64,000 nucleotides of DNA, taken from Epiperipatus broadwayi (Eukaryota; Onychophora; Udeonychophora; Euonychophora; Peripatidae). Location: positions 1 through 64,000 of the forward strand of contig JAQFVV010013078.1 in the NCBI GenBank assembly GCA_028023455.1, written 5' to 3'. Below are positions 50,736 through 63,490 of the stretch, in pieces; the first letter of the stretch is position 1; each line of letters begins with the position of its first letter. A program made the translations under genes and the position numbers. The notes beneath the pieces are model-generated. The model had not been told where the DNA came from, searched no databases, and saw only the letters and a list, made by a program, of their open reading frames with translations.

Positions 50736-51514
50736 GATAGATTGTATTGCTGACAATTTCTCAGCTTCATTAATTGATAGCATATTTATTTTTCTCTTCA
50801 TCACTTCCAGCAGTCTGCATAAGTAAAGTTCTTTTTTTTCCCTCTGATATTATATGATCAATCTTAGGTTATGATTATTAACAAATTCTAGTAACCATTA
50901 TTAAAATGACAGTTCATAATAGCTTTGTAGTGACTTGAAATTATACTTGAATGATATGTCAAGAATTCTCATTACGATTATTACAGCATTTTCCATAGAT
51001 TCTATAAATGAATTTTTAAATAGACAAACTTTAATATATATGAAACAATGGATACAATTGAATATTTACCAATTCACAAGATCAACTAATAAACTATTAT
51101 TTATTTTGATTAATGACTACAGTGCTGTAAAAATTACTTTTTTTAAAAAAATATTTTTACATAAAATAATCTTTAAAAAAAGATTGTTTCAAAAAAATAA
51201 ATTAATTTAAAAACAGGCGAAATTAGAATGTTACCTTGTGGAAGCAAATGTAAATAGTCGTGGTCATATTTTGATTTTAAAAAAAATCATTTTTAGTAAC
51301 AAAAATTAAAAAAAAAAGATCTATTTTTAAAAACAATGAATGTAAAATACATGGATTTATGAAAGGATGAAATTCCACATAACAGTATTAACAATCAAAG
51401 CAGATTTAAATAGATGTGACTTCTACATTATTGACACCTTTATATTATATGCTGCATATGTTTGAAGTAATATGTGGGTAGACGTTATCTTTGCAATCAC
51501 ATTGCGGTTAGAAC

Positions 51515-51552
51515 GTGCTGTTTCTCCGTGTGTAAACATGGAGAAACAGCGC
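51515..51552. other. Subterminal hairpin of the right arm
   Basis: GTGCTGTTTCTCCGTGT (51515-51531), loop GTAA, then ACATGGAGAAACAGCGC (51536-51552). It is the right-arm counterpart of the perfect 17-bp hairpin at 40333-40370, with two G-T type stem changes. Confidence 0.75.
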
Positions 51553-51848
51553 CACCCAACGGAGTGGGCTAGAATCTTGGTGTAGAAGACAATGTAAACT
51601 AGATCTGTTTACAGGAATAAGCACCACATAGGTTTTTGGTAGTGCTGGTAGCAGATGACATGAGTAAAATGGGTTTACGCATTGCAACCAGCACAACCAA
51701 GTGGGCAGTTTTGCTGCCATCCAGCTGGTGCAAGCTTCCTCTACATACGCATGGTGAACAGTGCCACCTAGAAGATGGAATTTGCATCATCTGCTTTGTG
51801 GCCCTTACTCTGAATATTTCTTTGTTTACACAGAAGCAGCGCCTCTAG
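51547..51848 (-). promoter_or_regulatory. Right subterminal array of CTCF-like core motifs
   Basis: On the minus strand: TTGGGTGGCGCTG at 51547-51559 (11 of 13 against SYAGRKGGCRSYR), CTATGTGGTGCTT at 51619-51631 (10 of 13), CTTGGTTGTGCTG at 51689-51701 (10 of 13), CTAGGTGGCACTG at 51759-51771 (13 of 13) and CTAGAGGCGCTG at 51837-51848 (one base short). Spacing is 70-78 bp, mirroring the left end, so the motifs of the two ends face each other. Binding is inferred only. Confidence 0.5.
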
Positions 51849-51878
51849 CGGCTGGTGTGCAGCTAACCAGAAGTTACC

Positions 51879-54800
51879 GTTGTTACTAATTATTATTGTT
51901 GTTACTAATTAATTATTGTTGTTGTTAGTAATTATTATTGTTGTTATTAATAATTAATAACAAATAATGTTAGTAAGTCATTATTATTGGTGTGGTTACT
52001 AATTATTATTGTTGTTGTTACTAATTAACTTTTATTGCTGTTGTTAGTAATTGTTATTGTTGTTATTACTAGTTATTAATAATGTTGGAAAGTCATTATT
52101 ATTGTTGTTGTTACTAATTAATTATTATTGTTGTTTTTAGTATTTTTTATTGTTGTTATTATTAATTAATTATTAATAATGTTAGTAAGTCATTATTATT
52201 GGTGTTGTTACTAATTCATTATTATTGATGTTGTTACTAATTAATTATTGTTGTTGTTACTAATTCATTACTATTGCTGTTGTTACTAAATAATTTTATT
52301 GGTGTTGTTACTAATTCATTATTATTGTTGTTGTTACTCATTAATTATTATTGTTGTTTTTAGTAATTTTTAGTGTTGTTATTATTAATTAATTATTAAT
52401 AATGTTAGTAAGTCATTATTAGTGGTGTTGTTAATAATTCATTATTGTTGTTGTTACTAATTAACTAATGTTGTTGTTCCTAATTCATTATTATTGCTGT
52501 TGTTACTAATTAATAATTATTGGTGTTGTTACTAATTCATTATTAGTGTTGTTGTTACTAATTAATTATTATTGTTGTTAGTAATTATTATTGCTGTTAT
52601 TACCAATTAATTATTAATAATGTTAGTAAGTCATTATTATTGTTGTTAGTAATTCATTAATATTGTCGTTATTAATTAATTATTATTGATGTTGCTAATA
52701 ATTAATTATTGATGTTGTTACTATTCATTATTATTGTTGCTGTTAGTAATTAATTTTTATTGTTGTTACTAATTAATTATTGTTGTTGTTACTAATTAAC
52801 TATTATTGTTATTTTTAGTAATTATTAGTGTTGTTATTATTAATTAATTATTAATAATGTTAGTAAGTCATTATTAGTTGTGTTGTTAATAATTCATTAT
52901 TGTTGTTGTTATAATTTTTTTCTATATTATAATTATTTTTATAATTATTTTTGTTTACTAATTAATTATTATTGTTGTTATAATATTATTTTGTTATTAA
53001 ATTAATTATTAATATTTATAATATTATTATTGTTGTTATAATTATTATATTTGTTATATTATTATTATTTTTTATAATTATTATTTTTTACTTATTATTA
53101 TTTTTTTATAATTTTTATTGTTGTTACTAATTATTATTGTTGTTGTTACTAATTAATATTATTGTTGTTATAATTATTATTGTTGTTTTTACTAATTAAT
53201 TATTAATAATTTTAAGTCATTATTATTGTTGTTACTAATTATTATTATTGTTGTTATAATTATTATTGTTATTATTAATTATTTTATTGTTGTTAGTAAT
53301 TATTATTTTATTACTAATTATTATAATTTTAATCATTATATTGTTGTTACTAATTCATTATTATTGTTGTTGTTATTAATTATTATTGTTGTTTTATAAT
53401 TATTATTATTTTTGTTATAATTAATTATTATTGTTGTTACTAATTAATTATTATTGTTGTTGTTATTTAATTATTATTTTGTTTTATAATTATTTTTTAT
53501 TATATAATTTATATGTTAGTAATATTATTATTGGTGTTGTTACTAATTATTATTTTGTTGTTACTAATTAATTTATATTGTTGTTATAATTATTATTGTT
53601 GTTATTATAATTATTAATTATTTTAATCATTATTATTGTTGTTACTAATTAATTATTATTTGTTGTTACTAATTAATTATTATTTTTTTAATTATTGTTG
53701 TTGTTACTAATTAATTATATTGTTGTTTTATAATTATTATTGTTGTTATTATTAATTAATTATTAATAATGTTAGTAAGTCATTATTATTGGTGTTGTTA
53801 CTAATTCATTATTATTGTTTTTGTTACTAATTAATTATTGTTTGTTATAATTATTATTATTGTGTTGTTACTAATTAATTATTATTTATTGTTATTAATT
53901 ATTATTATTGTTGTTGTTACTAATTATTATTATTGTTGTTGTTATAATTATTATTGTATTATTATAATTAATTATTATAATTTTTATCATTATTATTTGT
54001 TGTTACTAATTAATTATTATTTTGTTGTTATTAATTAATTATTATTGTTTTTTAATAATTAATTATTATTTTTGTTACTAATTATTATTGTTGTTATTTA
54101 ATTAATATTATTGTTGTTAATAATTAATTATTTTTGTTGTTGTTTTATTAATTATTATTGTTGTTGTTATATTTATTATGTTGTGTTTATAATTTTTTAT
54201 TAATAATGTTGGTAAGTCATTATTATTGTCATTGTTACTAATTTATTATAATTGTTATTGTTAGTAATTATTGTTGGTATTAATTAATATTTATTGTTGT
54301 TGTTAGTAATTGTTATTGTTGTTATTAGTCATTACTAATAATGTTGGTAAGTTATTATTAATGGTGTTGTTACTAATTCATTATTATTGTTGTTGTTACT
54401 AATTAATTATTGATGTTGTTTCTAATTCATTATTATTGTTGCTGTTAGTAATTAATTATTATTGTTGTTAGTAATTAATTATTATTGTTGTTATTAATTA
54501 TTATTGATGTTGTTAGTAATTCTTAATGTTGTTATTACTAGTTATTAATAATGTTGGTAAGTGATTATTATTGGTGTTGTTACTAATTCATTATTATTGT
54601 TTTTGTTACTAATTAATTATTGTTGTTGTTACTATCTCATTATTATTGCTGTTGTTACTAATTAATTATTATTGGTGTTGTTACTAACTCATTATTATTG
54701 TTGTTAATAATTTATTATTATTGTGGTTGTTAGTAATTATTATTGTTGTTATTACTAATTAATTATTAATAATGTTAGTAATTATTATTTGTTGTTACTA

Positions 54801-57800
54801 ATTATTATTATTTTGTTTTATTATTAATTATTATTTTTGTAATAATATTATTTTTGTTATAATTATTTATTTTTTATAATTATATTATTGTTGTTACTAA
54901 TTATTATTTGTTGTTGTTACTAATTAATTATTATTGTTGTTAATAATTATTATTTTGTTTTTAATAATTAATTATTAATAATGTTGGTAATCATTATTAT
55001 TGTTGTTACTAATTATTATTGTTGTTGTTACTAATTATTATTGTTATTATTAATTATTTTATTGTTGTTGTTAGTAATTTATTGTTGTTATATAATTATT
55101 ATATGTTTATCATTATTATTTGTTGTTACTAATTATTATTATTGTGTTGTTACTAATTAATTATTTGTTGTTACTAATATTATTATTGTTGTTATAATTA
55201 ATTATTATTGTTGTTAATTAATTATTTTTTGTTGTTTTAATATTAATTATTATTGTTTTTATAATTATTATTGTTGTTATTACTAATTATTAATAATGTT
55301 AGTAAGCATTATTATTGTGTTGTTACTATTTTTTTTATTTTTTATATTATTATTTTTTTATAATTATTATATTGTTGTTGTTATATTATATTGTTATAAT
55401 TTTATTGTTGTTAATTTTATTGTTGTTATTACTAATTATTAATTATGTTGGTAAGTTATTATTATTGTGTTGTTACTAATTATTATTATTATTATAATTA
55501 ATTATTGTTGTTACTAATTCATTATTATTGTGTTGTTACTAATAATTATTATTTTTTAATTATATTATTGTTGTTGTTACTAATTAATTATATTGTTGTT
55601 GTTATAATTATTATTGTTGTTATTACTAATTAATTATTAATAATGTTAGTAAATTATTATTGTGTTGTTACTAATTATTATTATTGTTGTTGTTAATAAT
55701 TAATTTTTATTTTGTTAATAATTAATTATTATTGATGTTGTTAATAATTCATTATTATTGTTGCTGTTAGTAATTAATTATTATTCTTGTTACTAATTAA
55801 TTATTTTTGTTGTTACTAATTAATTATTATTGTTGTTGTTAGTAATTATTCTTGTTTTTATGGATTTCTTATTAACATTGTTGGTAAGTCATTATTATTG
55901 TCATTTTTACTAATTCATTATAAATGTTGAGGTTAGTAATTATTATTATTCTTAATTAATTTTATTGTTGTTGTTACTAATTATTATTGTTGTTATTACT
56001 AATTATTAATAATGTTGGTAAATCATTATTAATGGTGTTACTAATTCATTATTATTGTTGTTGTTACCAATTAATTATTGATGTTGTTACTAATTCATTA
56101 TTATTGTTGCTGTTTCTAATTAATTATTGTTGTTGTTACTAATTAATTATTATTGTTGTTGTTACTAATTAATTATTATTGTTGTTGTTAGTAATTATTA
56201 TTTTGTTATTACTATAATTTAATAATGTTATAATCATTATTATTGTGTTGTTACTAATTATTATTTTGTTGTTACTAATTAATTTTTTTGTTTTGTTATA
56301 ATTTATTGTTGTTATTACTAATTATTAATAATGTTGGTAAGTCATTATTATTGTTGTTGTTACTAATATTATTATTGTTGTTGTTACTAATTCATTATTA
56401 TTTGTTGTTACTAATTAATTATTATTGTGTTGTTACTAATTCATTATTATTGTTGTTGTTACTAATAATTATTATTGTTGTTGTTACTAATTATTATTTG
56501 TTATTATAATTTATTAATTGTTATTCATTATTATTGTGTTGTTTTAATTATTATTATTTTGTTGTTATTAATTAATTATTATTTTGTTGTTAATAATTTA
56601 TTATTGTGTTGTTACTAATTCATTATTATTGTTGCTGTTAGTAATTAATTATTATTGTTGTTGCTAATTAACTTTTGTTGTTGTTACTAATTAATTATTA
56701 TTGTTGTTAGTAATTATTATTGATGTTTTTAATAATTAATTATTAATAATGTTGGTAAGTCATTATTATTGTCTTTGTTACTAATTCCTTATAATTGTTG
56801 TTGTTACTAATTATTATTGTTATTGTTAATTAACTTTTATTGTTGTTGTTAATAATTGTTATTATTGTTATTACTAATTATTAACAATGTTCGTAAGTTA
56901 TTATTAATGGTGTTGTTACTAATGCATTATTATTGTTGTTATTAATTAATTATTGATGTTGTTACTAATTCATTATTACTGTTGCTGTTAGTAATTAATT
57001 ATTATTGTTGTTACTAATTAATTATTATTGTTGTTGTTACTAGTTAATTATTATTGTTGTTCTTAGTAATTATTATTGTTCTTATTACTATTTACAAATA
57101 ATGTTAGTAAGTCATTATTATTGGTGTTGTTACTAATTATTATTGTTGTTGTTACTAATTAATTTTTATTGTTGTTGTTAGTAATTGTTATTGTTGTTAT
57201 TACTAATTATTATGTTGGTAAGACATTTTATTGGTGTTGTTACTAATTCATTATTATTGTTGTTACTAATTAATTATTGTTGTTACTATATCATTATTAT
57301 TGCTGTTGTTACTAATAAATTATTATTGGTATTGTCACTAATTCAGTATTATTGTTGTTGTTACTAATTAATTACTATTGTTGTTTTTAGTAATTTTTAT
57401 TGTTGTTATTATTAATTAATTATTAAAAATGTTAGTAAGTCATTATTATTGGTGTTGTTACTAATTCATTATTATTGTTGTTGTTATTAATTAATTATTA
57501 TTGATGTTCTTAATAATTTGATTATTATTGATGTTGTTACTAATTATTATTATTGTTGTGTTATAATTATTTATTATTGTTGTTACTAATTAATATTTTG
57601 TTATTGTTATTAATTAATTATTATTGTTGTTGTTATAATTATTATTGTTGTTGTTACTAATTAATTATTAATAATTTGGTAATATTATTATTGTTTTGTT
57701 ACTAATTTATTATTGTTTTTGTTACTAATTATTATTGTTATTGTTAATTAATTTTATTGTTGTTGTTATAATTTATTGTTGTTATTATAATTATAATAAT

Positions 57801-60800
57801 GTTGGTAAGTCATTGTTTTTGTTGTTATAATTATTATTATTGTTGTTGTTACTAATTAATTATGTGTTGTTACTAATTCATTATTATTTTGTTTATATTA
57901 TTAATTATTATTGTTGTTACTAATTAATTATTATTGTTGTTAGTAATTATTATTGTTGTTATTACTAATTAATTAAATAATGTTAGTAAGTCATTATTAT
58001 TGGTGTTGTTACTAATTATTATTGTTGTTGTTACTAATTATTATTTTTGTTGTTGTTAGTAATTGTTATTGTTGTTATTACTAATTATTACAAATGTTTG
58101 TAATTCATTATTATTGTTGTTACTAATTAGTTATTATTGTTGTTTTTAGTAATTTTTATTGTTGTTATTATTAATTAATTACTAATAATGAAGTAAGTCA
58201 TTATTATTGATGTTGTTACTAATTCATTATCATTGTTGTTACTAATTAATTATTGTTGTTGTTACTAATTCATTACTATTGCTGTCGTTACTAATTAATT
58301 ATTATTGGTGTTGTTACTAATTCATTATTATTGTTGTTACTCATAAATTATTATTGTTTTTTTATAATTTTTATTGTTGTTATTATTAATTGATTATTAA
58401 TAATGTTAGTAAGTCATTATTATTGGTGTTGTTAGTAATTCATTATTATTGTTGTTGTTACTAATTAATTATTATTGTTGTTACTAATGAATTTTATTGT
58501 TATTGTTACTAATTAATTATTATTGTTGTTAGTAATTATTATTGTTGTTTTTACTAATTAATTATTAATAATTTGGTAAGTCATTATTATTGTATTGTTA
58601 CTAATTCATTATTATTGTTTGTTACTAATTATTATTGTTGTTATTAATTAATTTTATTGTTGTTGTTAGTAATTGATATTGTTGTTATTACTAATTATTA
58701 AAAATGTTGGTAAGTCATTATTAATGCTGTTGTTACTAATTCATTATTATTGTTGTTGTAACTAATTAATTATTGATATTGTTGCTAATTCATTATTGTT
58801 GCTGTTTGTAATTAATTATTATTGTTGTTACAAATTAATTATTATTGTTGTTGTTACTAGTTAATTATTATTGTTGTTCTTAGTAATTATTATTGTTCTT
58901 ATTAGTATTTAATTACAAATAATGTTAGTAAGTCATTATTATTGGTATTGTTACTAATTATTATTGTTGTTGTTACTAATTAATTTTTATTGTTATTAAA
59001 AATTATTATGGTTGTTGTTACTAATTCACTATTGTTGTTGTTATTAATCATTATTATTGTTGTTGTTATAAATGATTTATTATTGTTGTTAACAAATAAT
59101 TATTATTGTTGTTGTTAGTAATTATTGTTGTTGTTATTACTAATTAATTATTAATAATAGTCATTATTGTTGGTGTTGTTACTAATTCATTATTATTGTC
59201 CTTGTTACCAATTATTATTGTTGTTGTTACTAGTTAATTTTATTGTTGTTAGTAATTTTTATTGTTGTTATTATTAATTAATAATGTTAGTTAGTTATTA
59301 TTATTGGTGTTGTTACTAATTCATTATTATTGTTGTTACTAATTAATTATTATTGTTCTTAATAATTAATTACTATTAATATTGTTACTATTTCATTATT
59401 ATTGTTGTTAATAAATAATTATTATTGTTACTAATTATTATTATTATTAATTACTTATTAATGTTAGCTATTAATTTATTATTATTGTTGTTACTAAGTA
59501 ATTTTTATTGTTTTTAGTAATTGTTATTGTTGTTATTACTAATTATTGGTAATGTTGGTAAGTCATTATTATTGGTGTTGTTACTAATTCATTATTATTG
59601 TTGTGGTTACTAATTAATTATTGTTGTTGTTACTAATTCTTTATTATTGCTGTTTTTACTAAATACTTATTATTGGTGTTGTTACTAATTCATTATTATT
59701 GTTGGTGTTACTAATTAATTATTATTGTTGTTGTTAGTAAGTATTATTGTTGTTATTACTAATTAATTATTAATAATGTTAGTAAGTCATTATTATTGTT
59801 GTTACTAATTATTATTATTGTTGTTATTAATTTTTATTATTTGTTGTAATAATAATTATTATTGTTGTTACTAATTCATTATTATTGTTGTGTTAATAAT
59901 TAATTATTATTGTTACTAATTAATTATTATTTGTTGTTACTAATTAATTATTATTGTATTGTTAGTAATTATTATTGTTGTTATTTTTTTTTTTTTTGTT
60001 GTTACTAATTATTATTGTTGTTATTATCATTATTATTGTTGTTGTTACTAATCATTTATTATTGTTGTTGTTAATAATTATTGTTGCTGTTTTTAATTAT
60101 TATTGTTGTTATTATTAATTAATTATTATTAATGTTGGTAAGTATTTATTATTGGTGTTGTTACTAATTCATTATTATTGTTCTTTTTACTAATTATTAT
60201 TGTTGTTTTTACTAATTAATTATTATTGTTGATACTAATGAATTATAATTGTTACTAATTAATGATTATTGTTACTAATTATTATTGCTGTTGTTACTAA
60301 TTATTTTTTCTGCTACCAATTATTATTGTTGTACTAATAGATTATAATTGTTACTAATTACTGATTGTTGTTTGTTATAATTAATTATTGTAGTTGCTAC
60401 TAATTTTTATAGTTGTTACTAATAATTATTGGTGTTACTAATTAATTGTTATTGTTGTTACTAATCACTTATTATTGTTGTTATTAATCATTTATTATTA
60501 TTGTTACTAATTATTTTGTTTTGGTTACTAATTAATTATTATTGTGGGTAATTATTATTATTGTTGTTGTTACTTATTAATTATTAATAATGTTAGTAAG
60601 TCATTATTATTTGTGTTGTTACTAATTCATTTTTATTGTTGTTGCTATTAATTAGGTATTATTGTTGTTACTAATTATTACTGTTGTTACTATTTCATTT
60701 TTATTGTTGTTTTTAGTAATTGTTATTGTTCTTATTACTAATTAATAATGTTGGTAAGTCATTATTATTTGTGTTGTTACTAATTCATTATTATTGTTGT

Positions 60801-63490
60801 TGTTATTAATTAATTATTGTTGTTTTTACTAATTCATTGTTATTGCTGTTGTTACTAATACATTATTATTGGTCTTGTTACTAATTTATTATTATTGTTG
60901 TTGTTAGTAATTAATTATTATTGTTGTTGTTAGTTATTGTTATTATTGTTATTACTAATCATTTATTAATATTTTTTGTAAGTCATTATTATTGATGTTG
61001 TTACTAATTAATTATTATTGTTGCTGTTACTAATTAATTATTATTGTTGTTACTAATTAATTATTGTTGTTGTTACTAATTAATTATTATAGTTGTTGCT
61101 AGTAATTATTATTATTACTAATTAATTATTAATAATGTTAGTAAGTCATTATTATTGGTGTTGTTATTAATTCATTATTGTTGTTAATAATCATTATTAT
61201 TGTTGTGGTTACTAATCATTTATTATTGTTGTTACTAGACAATTATTATTATTGTTGTTAGTAATTATTATGTTATTACTAATTAATTATCAATAATGTT
61301 GGTAAGTCATTATTATTGTTGTTGTTACTAATTCATTATTATTGTTGTTGTAACTAATTATTTTTGTTGTTTTTACAAATTAATTATTATTGTTGTTGAT
61401 ACTAATTAATTATAATTGTTACTAATTAATGATTATTGTTACTAATATTACTGCTGTTGTTACTAATTATTATTTTTGTGGTTAGTAATTTTTATTGCTG
61501 TTATTACTAATTATTAATAATGTTAGTAAATCATTATTATTGTTGTTGTTATAAGTAATTATTATTGTTGTAGTTAATAAGTAATTATTGTTGTTGTTAC
61601 TAATTATTATTGCTGTTAGTAATTAATTTTTGATGTTGTTACAAATTATTATTGTTTTTGTTTTTATTAATTATTTTTGTTGTTGTTAGTAACTATTATT
61701 GTTGTTATTACTAATTAATCATAAACAATATTAGTAAGTCATTGTTATTGTTACTAATTCATTATTATTGTTGTTGTTGTTATTAATTAATTGTTATTGT
61801 TACTAATCATTTATTATTGTTGTTGTTACTAGTTATTGTTGTTGTTACTAGTTAATTATAATTGTTAGTAATTATTATTGTTGTTATTTCTAATTAATTG
61901 TTAATAATGTTTGTAAAACATTATTATTGGTGTTTTTACTAATTCATTATTATTGTTGGTGTTACTAATTATTAGTGTCATTGTTACTAATTATTATTGT
62001 TGTTGTTAGTAATCATCATTGTTGTTATTACTAATCAATTATTAATGTTAGTAAGTCATTATTTTTGGTCTTGTTACTAATTCTTTATTATTGTTGTTTT
62101 TATTTAATTATTATTGTTTTTACTAATTAATTATTAGTTGTTGCTACTATCAAATTATTATTGTTGTTTGTAATTATTATTCTTGTTATTACTAGTTAAT
62201 TATTAATAATGTTAGTAAATCATCCTTATTGGTGTTGTTAGTAATTCATTGTTGTTGTTATTAATCATTATTATTGTTGTTGTTACTAATCATTTATTAT
62301 TGTTGTTGTTAGTAGTTATTGTTGTTTTTACTAATTAATTATTAATAATGTTAATAAGTCATTATTATTGGCATTGTTACTAATTTCATATTATTGTTCT
62401 TGATACTAATTATTATTGTTGTTGTTACTAGTTAATTATTATTGTTGTTCGTAATTTTTATTGCTGTTATTATTATTTATTAATAATGTTAGTTAGTCAT
62501 TATTATGATTGTTGTTACTAATTCGTTATTATTGTTGTTGTTACTAATTAATTAGTATTGTTGATGTTAATAATGAATTACTATTGATATTGTTACTAAT
62601 TCATCATTATTGTTGTTGTTAATAAATAATAATTATTTTGTTGTTAGTAATTATTATTGTTATTATTAATGAATTATTAATAATGTTAGCTATTAATTAG
62701 TTATTATTGTTGTTGTTACTTATGATTATTGTTGTTACTAATTAATGTTTATTGTTGTTGTTAGTAATTGTTATTGTTGTTATTACTCATTATTAATAAT
62801 GTTGGTAAGTCATTATTATTGATGTTGTTACTATTTCATTATTATTGTTGTTGTTACTAATTAATTATTGTTGTTGTTACTAATTCATTATTATTGCTGT
62901 TGTTACTAATTAATTATTATTGGTGTTGTTACTAATTTCTTATTATTGTTGTTGTTACTAATTAATTATTATTGTTGTTGTTAGTAATTATTATTGTTGT
63001 TATTACTAATTAATTATTAATAATGTTAGTAAGTCATTATTATATTTATTGTTAGTAATTCATTATTGTTGTTGTTGTTAATTTATTATTATTGATGTTG
63101 TTAATAAATAATTATTATTGATGTTGTTACTAATTGATTATTATTGTTGCTGTTTGTAATTATTATTGTTGTTACTAATTAATTATTATTGTTGTTGTTA
63201 GTAATTGTTATTGTTATTACTAATTAATTACAAATAATGTTAGTAAGTCATTATTATTGGTGTTGTTTTTTCATTATTGTTGTTATTAATCATTATTATT
63301 GTTGTTACTAATCATTTATTTTTGCTGTTGTTAATAAATAATTATTATTGTTGTTGTTAGTAATTATTATTGTTATTATTAATTATTAATAACGTTGGTA
63401 AGTCATTATTATTGGTGTTGTTACTTATTGTTCTTGTTACTAATTATTATTGTTGTTTTTACTAATTAATTATTATTTTTGTTGATAGTA
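51879..63490 (+). repeat. Satellite-like array, block 4, ending in a diverged edge
   Basis: The array resumes in the same orientation. 51879-52850 is well preserved; 52900-55700 has many short deletions and T runs; 55800-58900 is intermediate. From about 58900 to 63490 monomers drift in sequence and order (for example GATACTAATTAATTATAATTG near 61390-61420, ATCATTTATTATTG near 60470 and 62285) and the GTAAGTC blocks become irregular, the usual look of an array edge. It stops at 63490 against unrelated sequence. No gene is present; the frames at 53838-54038, 56288-56509 and 57185-57367 are repeat translation. Confidence 0.94.

Larger units (their letters stand above)
47390..50740 (+). mobile_element. 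RTE-type retrotransposon, copy C (dead, nearly full length)
   Basis: The most complete copy. Order: 5' non-coding part (47390-47742), endonuclease (47743-48440), linker (48404-49046), a palindromic insertion (49047-49224), fingers (49225-49408), RT core (49409-49906), FTDD box (49990-50001), RT tail (50060-50302), C-terminal domain (50522-50728) and a (GAT)n 3' tail. Defects include several frameshifts in the endonuclease, SNH in place of SDH, the palindrome, and Val in place of the motif A Asp. Upstream copy quality is better than in A. It is flanked on its 3' side by the right inverted end of island 3. Confidence 0.87.
39985..51878. mobile_element. Island 3: 11.9-kb composite element with 2.65-kb inverted arms, carrying three dead RTE copies
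   Basis: The element is flanked on both sides by GTTGTTAC (39977-39984 and 51879-51886), an 8-bp target-duplication candidate, although this octamer is also common in the array. The left end reads ATTACTTTCTGGTTAGCTGC and the right end, reverse-complemented, GGTAACTTCTGGTTAGCTGC. Inverted similarity then continues through about 1.1 kb of non-coding end sequence, a subterminal hairpin and the 3' half of an RTE-type retrotransposon, 2.65 kb in all on each side. Weaker inverted similarity continues inward to about 44130 and 47390. No transposase, integrase, capsid or DNA polymerase is visible, so mobility would need outside help. It may be a non-autonomous DNA element that captured an RTE copy, or a genomic inverted duplication. 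The family of the ends is unknown to me. Confidence 0.75.
49225..51878 (-). repeat. Right inverted arm of island 3
   Basis: Inverted partner of 39985-42632, starting directly after the palindrome at the GAATTATATAG shared with the left arm. From 50745 to 51878 it is non-coding end sequence, so the retroelement 3' end and the element end are joined identically on both sides. The frames at 50935-51210 and 51508-51848 are non-homologous chance frames in this end sequence. Its 3' terminus is AAGTTACC, then GTTGTTAC of the array. Confidence 0.88.

Noticed and set aside
44770-50770. Minus-strand frames over copies B and C (44770-45550, 46283-46531, 48016-48396, 48767-49000, 49200-49412, 50509-50770)
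   Set aside because: Shadows of the plus-strand RTE frames.
39985-51878. Polinton/Maverick or other virus-like element, suggested by long inverted termini
   Set aside because: No protein-primed polymerase, integrase, capsid or packaging ATPase frames. The only proteins recognised are RTE endonuclease and reverse transcriptase.
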